33,252 bases of DNA from Candidatus Altimarinota bacterium (lineage in GTDB: Bacteria; Patescibacteriota; Gracilibacteria; BD1-5; JAGOOR01), in NCBI GenBank assembly GCA_023268615.1, contig JALQUC010000023.1, positions 1 through 33,252 of the forward strand, written 5' to 3'. The position numbers and the translations under genes are program-made. Positions within the stretch are counted from its first letter, which is position 1, and each line of letters starts with the position of its first letter. This document shows, one piece after another, positions 26,852-33,252 of the stretch. The notes below the pieces were generated by a model, which did not search any database, was not told the origin of the DNA, and saw nothing but the letters and a program-made list of their open reading frames with translations.

Positions 26852-28360
26852 ATGAAATGAGCACTCCTCACATTGACCGAGAAAACAAGTCTATCAAAGT
26901 ATTTTTTGTTATTCCTCTGCGTATTTTTTAGTACTCATTCTCTGGTATTTTCACTTGAGCCGACAACTGGTGACGAAGAAGAAATGTGACTCTATACAAA
27001 AGCTCGGGAAAAAGAAGAAAAGATGGGTTCTCAGTATATGGCAGATGCGATGAAAGGTTTTTCAAAAAAACTCGATAAAGCCATCAAAAAAGATGTCGAA
27101 CTGGCTAAATTTTTCAAAAAATGATACTGTGATGGATGTGATTCTATTGTCTCTCCTGATCTCGATCAAGACATGATAGAGTATCTCAGCACGGTTCCTG
27201 CATTGACCAAGAGTACTCCGTACGATTTTGCTGCTGTTGTAAAGCCTCACCTCGATCCCAGCATCTCCGAAGTCAGTAATACTGATATCCGAGCCCTCAA
27301 TACGCTCATGAATATTATGTCTGATAGTATTATCGGTCAGGTAAAAGAACAGATGATTCTCTCTCGCGAAATAGAGCCTGTGGGGCGATACTATGATGGA
27401 GATACTGAGAATTCTCCCTACGATATCATGGCAAGTATCCAAAAATTGGATAGTAAATATTTCAATGAGACCCCGGAGCTGTGACCTTATAAAAATACCA
27501 GTTTGTCGGATATAGCGAGTCTCATTTCTGGATGAAGCTGACTCTCTGGTACATGGTGATCATCGGGGATAGTCTCTGATATATCAAGTGCTTTAGGCAT
27601 TTCAGCGTCCTGACCTGTAAAATGAGTAGCTGCCTCTTCCTGTTCTGGTGGATCATGCTCTCTCAATACAAATATCCATACGGCTGATTTCCCTCTTCAT
27701 AAATCTTTTGTTCCAGAGGCTAGAGGCTCTCAGGGTGATACTTATCAGCGTATTTTTGAAGAATGAAATGAATGGATGGTAAAATACGGAATTAACAGGT
27801 GAAATCCCTGTAAAATACCTCCAAGCTGGTTCTTCTTTCAGGGGCTTTTTGATAAAAATGCTTCAGGAGATGACTGATTATTGGCAAAGATGTTTAGTAT
27901 GGGTGTTTATCCTGTTCAAGAGGTGCCTGAGTTGCTCAAATGATTCATGAATAGAGAGACTCGCACTCGTGAGTCTGAGGATAAACAAATAGAGGATTCT
28001 CTCTCAAGAGCATTTAAGGGGAGATGAATGAACTATGAGAAACCAACAGAGATACTCGTAGCTGGTATAGAGCGAGCTGTTAATCGAATATCGAGGGAAA
28101 ATTCAGACAATAATCTTCCAGTTTCGAGGTCTGTTGATGCTCTCGAACGAGGTGAAGGCGAGTATCAGAAATATATCAAATCTCTCTGAAGAGGCATGGA
28201 AGGCACATATTTAAAAGAGCACTCTGTGGCCTCTACGGATCATATTGGTGTCGCTCTAGAAGAGATAAAGTCCAGGGCAGATTTCGTGAATAATTCCTCT
28301 GAAACACTCAATACTATATCGGATTATCTCCTGTCAAAAGGGGAGTGTCAACCATCATAA
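26852..28360 (+). CDS. Secreted hypothetical protein 1
   Basis: Read through about 15 TGA codons as Gly, one frame of 502 residues runs from the ATG at 26852 to TAA at 28358-28360. A signal peptide or anchor is visible (residues about 17-34, KYFLLFLCVFFSTHSLVFS). The mature part starts acidic, has a CxxC-like pair in KGYCDGCDSI, a Gly/Ser-rich low-complexity centre with two more Cys (SSCSGGSCS), then an aromatic PPSWFFFQGLF segment and a helical C-terminus. I recognise no family. TATAAA (26835-26840) lies 11 nt upstream. The next gene begins 3 nt after its stop, so the two are an operon and may act together at the cell surface. Confidence 0.72.
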
Positions 28361-28363
28361 ATT

Positions 28364-29686
28364 ATGCAAAAAATATCACACATTGCTTTCTGTTTCTCTC
28401 TTCTCACGGTCTCATACAGTGCGTATGCTGCTACCTGTACTCTCGATACTCAGCCTTCTCCTGCAATTGCTTCTTATGAGAAGAATATTGACACAATTCT
28501 TCAGGCTATCAGTCGAGAATGAAGCAAGGCCTCCTGTACGGATAATTCTATGAGTGCGGGCAATGCCAAGCGTGTTTTAGATATCATGCAGGGATCAGAT
28601 TATGATATCTGAAATTTTTTCCGTAGTAGTCCATTTTTTCTCGATACTTCTGATAAAATGCTGCTCCCAAGTGCCAAGAAACATGATGATTCTATCCAGA
28701 GCATACAGCAGAAAATTCTTGAGACAGGAGCTGAGATAGGTGGTAAATGTGCCGGTGACATCATCAGATTTAGAGAAGATGTGCAGATAGGGAATTCTCG
28801 CTATAAGACCAAGAATCGCACTCTCCAAGAAGTACTCAATGATACATATGCTCAAAGTGGGGAAGTGTTATCATTTTATCGTGACCTTGCTTCAAATGTT
28901 CGTAACAATGAATACCTCGATGAGAGTAAATTTACTATTGCTCCAGAGGGTTTTTCAGATGATATGCGTGAGTTTTATTCTCCAGAAAATATACAGCAGT
29001 GTCACGATGAAGATGCCAAGAAACAAAAAATTCAGGAAACTCAAAAAAAGGGTCTCGCAGAAGCACTCAAATATCCTCAAGCAGTTGATGTTTGGAAAAA
29101 AGCCTTTCAATTTCTCCTCTATGGTAGAAGTGCTCAACCAGACACTCCAGAGGAGGCAAATCCTACAACCACCGCACATGCAAAAGAAGGGGGACTCTGA
29201 AATTCGGTTGCCCTTCACAACAAATTATTTCAAAAAATATTCTGATTCTTTGGTAATATGCAGGGAAGTGCTGCTGAGAAAGTCCGTGAAGCAGGGAAAC
29301 AAAATGCTCAAGATAAATGATTGGTTCCTACAACATTCTCTCAGGTTGCAGAATTGGTAAAAAATAATGGATGAAGTGCTACTCCTTCTTCATTGAGAAA
29401 AGAGCATGAACGAACACAAGCATTTGCATCATATGTTCAAGAATCTCTCTCTCAACAGGCCTCCAGGACAACAGATACAGTTGTACCAAATTATGAACAA
29501 AATTCTGTCATCACAGCTCCTGCAGTATGAGCTATGGAAAAATATGCAGAGACTCTTGAAAATGAAAAAAATATATTTGATAAATTATGCCGAGATGCCT
29601 ATGAAAAGAGGCAAGCACTTAATTTTCCAGGTAAAGATACTTGTGATGAAATACTCGAAGGATCAGATGAAGAAATGGCTGCTTAA
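28364..29686 (+). CDS. Secreted hypothetical protein 2
   Basis: The 440-residue product begins with a clear signal peptide (ISHIAFCFSLLTVSYSAYA, cleavage likely near residue 22), followed by Cys-containing and helix-rich sequence (SPAIASYEKNIDTILQAISRE, SIQSIQQKILETGAEIGGKCAGDIIRF). A linker rich in Pro, Thr and Glu (QPDTPEEANPTTTAH) separates the first half from a second helical half ending in acidic residues. Seven or eight TGA codons encode Gly. No domain is recognised; long helices and few Cys would fit a coiled or fibrous envelope protein. It is cotranscribed with secreted protein 1 (3-nt gap). Its TAA shares the 4-bp TTAA with the convergent helicase gene's stop. Confidence 0.72.
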
Positions 29687-32640
29687 CTAATTTCATTTAC
29701 AAAGGTATTCACTTCTGGAAAATCGAGATTTTCGAGAGAAATACGAAATGCTGCTATTTGTTTTTTTAATAGCTTGATACCAGCCTCATCATAGATAAAT
29801 ATTTTTCTATTTACTGTGTCACTGGTATTTTTTTCGACAAAATCAAGTGCACCTTGTGAGAGTGTTTTGTTTTGTCCAGATCAGTCCCAGAGGAGTCTAT
29901 AAAAATAGAGTTGTCGCTCATAGTCTGCGAGTTGTTCGCGACCTTTATCTGGTTTACCAGTCTTGAAATCGACGACCTGCATCGTCCCATCGGGGAGATA
30001 TTCTACACGGTCAAATACACCGGTTAATCTGACTCATTCGACGACTACTTTTTTATAGCCAAACCTCTCTTCTACTTTTGCTTTTGCTTTGAGAGGGCAG
30101 TCTTTTTTAGACAGATAATTCTCTATTACCTCAATAGTTTCTGTGAGAAAATCAGCCTGTTCTTTTTTGGTGAGAATTTCATGAAAAAGTGTTTCTTCTA
30201 TTTTTTGTATCCACAAATCTTTCTCAGGCAGCTGATTATATTGATTGAAATATTCTCCTATAAATGCTAATCATGCGTGAACAGCTGTACCAAATGATGC
30301 ACTTGGCATCTTCCCAGCAGGCTGGCGAATCAGATATTTCTCGAGAAATTCTCTGGGTGATCTGAGCCAGGTATTGAGTGCTGTGACGGAGAGATCATAA
30401 TTTTTTGCTCTTTTCATGAGTTCTGTTTTTGTGGCCTCTGTCCAATTGATAGGTGGTACGGGTGCCGTTTGTGTGACGATGACATGTACAGGATCGATTT
30501 CTATTACTTCTCTTTCACGGAATTTTTCTGGTATTTCCTCTATAAAAGAGGAGAGCTGGAGCTTCATATCTGGATTATCTGTACCTGATATGATGAGATA
30601 TTCTCTTGCTCGAGTCATCGCCACATACCAGAGCCTTCTTTCTTCTTCGAGTTTTTGGTTTTTCTTCTCTCCTTTATCGATGAGATGTTTTTCAAAGAGG
30701 GAGACGGTGACATTGAGTTTTGATGGATCCCGAGAAGATTCCCAGTTTTTACTTGTAGCGTCATAGATAAATACTACTCTAAACTCTAATCATTTACTTC
30801 CGTGTGCAGTCATGAGTTCGACAGCATCAGATTCCATACGAATGGGCTGAGTCGTCGGGGAGAGTCAGTAATGATCGAGGTCTGTTATATAGTCTAGAAA
30901 ATCTGACAAATTGCTCTCTGTATGCAGTGAGGCAAATGTTTTTATCTCATCAAAAAATGAGTTGAGAATAGAGAGTCTCTCTATTTTGTCGTCTTGTTCG
31001 AGGGCATAATTCCTATATCCAGAACTCACGAGGAATGATTCAAAGAATTGTACGAGAGTTTTATTTGCTGCGTCACGAGTCAGCTCTTGAATTTTCTCAG
31101 CTACAGATCGTACAAACATATCTTCGTCAGACAGAAAAGCTCTGTAGAGTTTTTTGTTATAGTCGCCATTTGGGGATTTGGCTTTTGACTGGATGCGCAG
31201 TAGATGATGGAGATCGAGTTGCCAAAAATCAAAGAGCATAACCCCCCAGAAGAGGTCGTTTTGTTCCATGTTATTGACTATTCTGAGTGTTTTTATGAGT
31301 TTTTGTGCTTCAGGATGATGCAGGAGATTTTCACCTTTTTGTTTATGGAATGGTATTTTTTTTCGACGCAGATATTCGACGAGATGAAGAGGATTTGCAT
31401 TTTTTCTATATATAACAGCCATATCACTCCATGCTATCCCCTCGGTATGAAATTGCCTCATCTTCTCAGCTAGTGAAGCTATCTCTATCTGAGGATCAGG
31501 AGAGGCGAGAATAGATATTTTTTTCTCTTCTATTGGTGTATTTTTTGATAAATGCTTGTCGAGATTAAGTGCTTTTTCGAGAGATTCTGCATTGTTTCTG
31601 ATTACTTCTCGTGATGCATTAAGTATGGTTTGTGTTGAGCGATAATTTTCGGTCAGAGGTATGACAGTGAGTCACTTGTCTCTATATCTGTTTGAGAAAT
31701 TGATGATGTTTTCCATGACGGCACCCTGAAATCGGTAGATTGATTGTTCATCATCTCCGACGACGAGGATATTTGGCTGTTCTTGCTCATCCATGATGAG
31801 ATCGACTATACTCGCCTGGAGGCCATTTGTATCCTGAAATTCATCGACCATTACGAACTGATACTCTTCTCGGATAAGTGCACGAAAATGAGCGTCATCG
31901 CGGAGACGGTCTCGTACGAGGAGTATCATGTCGTCGTAGTCGTATCGGGACTCAGCTATGAGTGCTTTTTGATAATCTTCATAGACATAGGTGAGCTCTC
32001 TTTGTCGCTTTAATCGTTCTTCCGTATCAGCATATTCGGCTTTTCTTTCTCATTTTTTTCACCATTTTGAGTCTTTTTTGTAGTGTAGTTCTTCATTATT
32101 TGGCAGGTCAGCAATTGCCTCATCAATTTTCTGACGAAAAAAATCAGGAGCTATACCTTCTCTCTTGAGCTGTCATACGATGCGTATCACATCTCACATG
32201 TAGAGCTCAGGGTCATGACGAGGCTTGAGATATGTATAGTTTCACTCAAGTAGTATTTTTGCTACGAGGCGACGAGCATCGAGCTCTTCGAGCATTTTCA
32301 TACCAGGAGATCTGACAAATTTCTCAGGATATTCTTCGTCTATGAGCCCTTTGCAAAATCCATGAAAAGTCTCGATATTTACACGAAGAGCATCTGTACC
32401 AATAAAACTCCGAAGTCGCTCTCTCATAGCAAAAGAACCAGCTTCTGTATAGGTCAGTGCGAGTATATTTCTCGGAGAAACATCTGTTTTTGAGAGAATG
32501 TTGGCTATTCTGAGAGTGAGTAGCTGTGTCTTACCAGTTCATGGTCATGCAATCACAGCAACAGGGCCATAAATAGTATCTACAGCGAGTTTTTGGGCGG
32601 TATTGAGTCGAGAATAAGCAGATTCAAAAGGGTTCATCAT
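29683..32640 (-). CDS. UvrD/PcrA-like superfamily 1 helicase with C-terminal PD-(D/E)XK-type nuclease domain
   Basis: The 985-residue product is a 3'-5' DNA helicase of the UvrD/Rep group. Walker A AGPGTGKTQ (residues 31-39; both first glycines are TGA), LTYTEAGSFAMRERL (motif Ia), VMVDEFQDTN (Walker B), VVGDDEQSIYRFQGA (motif III), LTENYRST (IV), MTAHGSKGLEF (V) and RRLWYVAMTRAREYLI (VI) occur in order. From about residue 750 a RecB/AddB-like nuclease fold is suggested by SASFGTAVHAG, a GVRLTGVFDRVEYL strand with catalytic Asp, and MQVVDFKTGKPDKG with D-x-K. It would unwind and trim DNA in recombination or repair. The first ATG overlaps the upstream gene's TAA (TAATG), suggesting coupling; a second ATG follows directly. 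Confidence 0.92.
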
Positions 32641-32909
32641 TAATATGTATCAAAATATCAGCTAGTTTTTGCTGGTGCAGATGACTCATTATTTTGAAAT
32701 CCCTCAATCAGGGAAGGGGAGAATATGATGACATACCCCAGAATTGTGAGCGCGATGAGTGTAATAGTCAGAATTTTTGCCACAGTAGGGACATGACAGC
32801 TCATATCCATGAATCGTTTTAATTGTAGAAATATCACTGCAAAAAATATCCATGCACCGATGGCAATCACTGTAAAGTAGATAAGTGCTCCTATTTGTAT
32901 TGACGACAT
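32640..32909 (-). CDS. Small two-helix membrane protein
   Basis: The 89-residue product has two hydrophobic helices (residues about 6-27 and 42-63) with a basic loop (LQLKRFMDMSCHVP) between them and a polar C-terminus. The last TGA (32658-32660) is Gly, so the protein ends GYFDTY at TAA, overlapping the helicase ATG by one base. I chose MSSIQIGALIYF as the start; a longer frame from 33006 would overlap the divergent promoter region and begins with unlikely sequence. The family is unknown. Tight coupling to the helicase gene implies coexpression. A TATAAT on the minus strand lies 12 nt before the ATG, and a TATATT 3 nt before it. Confidence 0.65.
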
Positions 32910-33012
32910 AGTAATATACCTATTATAGGGAGGATTTTTCTCGTGCAAATCGAATAAAATATTTGCAAAACAAGAGAATTCATGGTAGAGTATACCTAGA
33001 AACCACAAAACT

Positions 33013-33252
33013 ATGGCTACTATTCAAAAGGGAACTACAACATTTACACTTCTTGATGAGGTACAGACCAAGTATCCAAGACTGATAGAATTATTGCTCG
33101 CAACAGAGTCTATGGATGATAGTGAGCGACAGTACTGGTTTGATATTCTTCCTTCGATGAATGCTGACCAGGTTCAGAGACTCACTGATATCCTCGAAAC
33201 AGAACGAAAAAAACTCGATGATCTCGAGAAAAAATATCAGACAGAGATTGAA
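33013..33252 (+). CDS. Hypothetical protein, cut by the window edge
   Basis: Eighty codons are visible from ATG 33013 with no stop before the end. The sequence is charged and helical (FTLLDEVQTKYPRLIELLLA, then SERQYWFDILPSMNADQ, then a likely coiled coil ETERKKLDDLEKKYQTEIE). There is no signal peptide or TGA in the visible part. The product is unknown. It diverges from the small membrane-protein gene. A TATACC (32991-32996) upstream would give a leader of about 10 nt. Confidence 0.65.
   Translation, partial: MATIQKGTTTFTLLDEVQTKYPRLIELLLATESMDDSERQYWFDILPSMNADQVQRLTDILETERKKLDDLEKKYQTEIE

Noticed and set aside
32910-33008. N-terminal extension of the small membrane protein to 33006
   Set aside because: It would cover the divergent promoter region and adds a cysteine- and proline-bearing segment ahead of a normal membrane-helix start at 32909.

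Overview
The window comes from a bacterium that reads UGA as glycine (genetic code 25), as the Candidate Phyla Radiation lineages Gracilibacteria (BD1-5) and Absconditabacteria (SR1) do. Three things in the sequence support this. Nearly every protein gene is cut by in-frame TGA codons. Many of these TGAs fall on glycines that are invariant in their families, including two Walker A glycines in the UvrD-like helicase, two in cytidylate kinase and the GGGTGGH loop of MurG. The window also carries a tRNA-Gly with anticodon UCA (11371-11449), next to an ordinary tRNA-Gly(GCC). Read this way, all 32 complete genes close with TAA or TAG, and no pseudogene is needed. I cannot tell Gracilibacteria from Absconditabacteria from this window alone.

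Layout, left to right. Positions 1-102 hold the tail of a probable IS1595/ISXO2-type transposase. Next on the plus strand come gatB, a secreted subtilase with an SLH-like end, a small basic protein, an alkyltransferase-like protein, a superoxide dismutase and an anchored hypothetical protein. A minus-strand tRNA cluster follows (Ile, Pro, Glu, Ser; CCA is encoded in each). Also on the minus strand are a polytopic membrane protein with an AMMECR1-like gene, and clpP with an aquaporin. The plus strand then carries an A-type Fe-S carrier, tyrS, the two tRNA-Gly genes, a YmdB-like phosphodiesterase, cmk, RNase P RNA, typA, an EEP-family nuclease/phosphatase and a guanylate-kinase-like gene. A rhomboid gene lies convergent to the last of these. 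The minus-strand operon murG - membrane protein - thyA - ASCH protein - folA comes next, divergent from pgi, a P-type cation ATPase and rpiB. The right part has an S4/pseudouridine synthase and ndk (minus), a two-gene operon of unrecognised secreted proteins (plus), a UvrD-like helicase with a C-terminal nuclease-like domain and a small membrane protein (minus), and a gene cut by the window edge.

The genes are mostly housekeeping: translation and tRNA charging, nucleotide metabolism, proteolysis, redox defence, and wall and envelope functions. Gene packing is tight: gaps in operons are 0-6 nt in several places, and several convergent pairs overlap at their stop codons.

The most unusual signals are regulatory or structural. 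(1) At least eleven genes have a -10 hexamer only 6-9 nt before the ATG, which predicts leaderless mRNAs; rnpB, whose 5' end is set by its structure, gives the same -10 to +1 distance. (2) Downstream of tRNA-Pro and tRNA-Gly(GCC) there are two related roughly 50-bp palindromic elements, each followed by a second copy of that tRNA's 3' end. (3) A near-perfect intrinsic terminator lies inside the coding start of the pseudouridine synthase gene. (4) tyrS changes codon usage abruptly where its S4 domain and Lys-rich tail begin.
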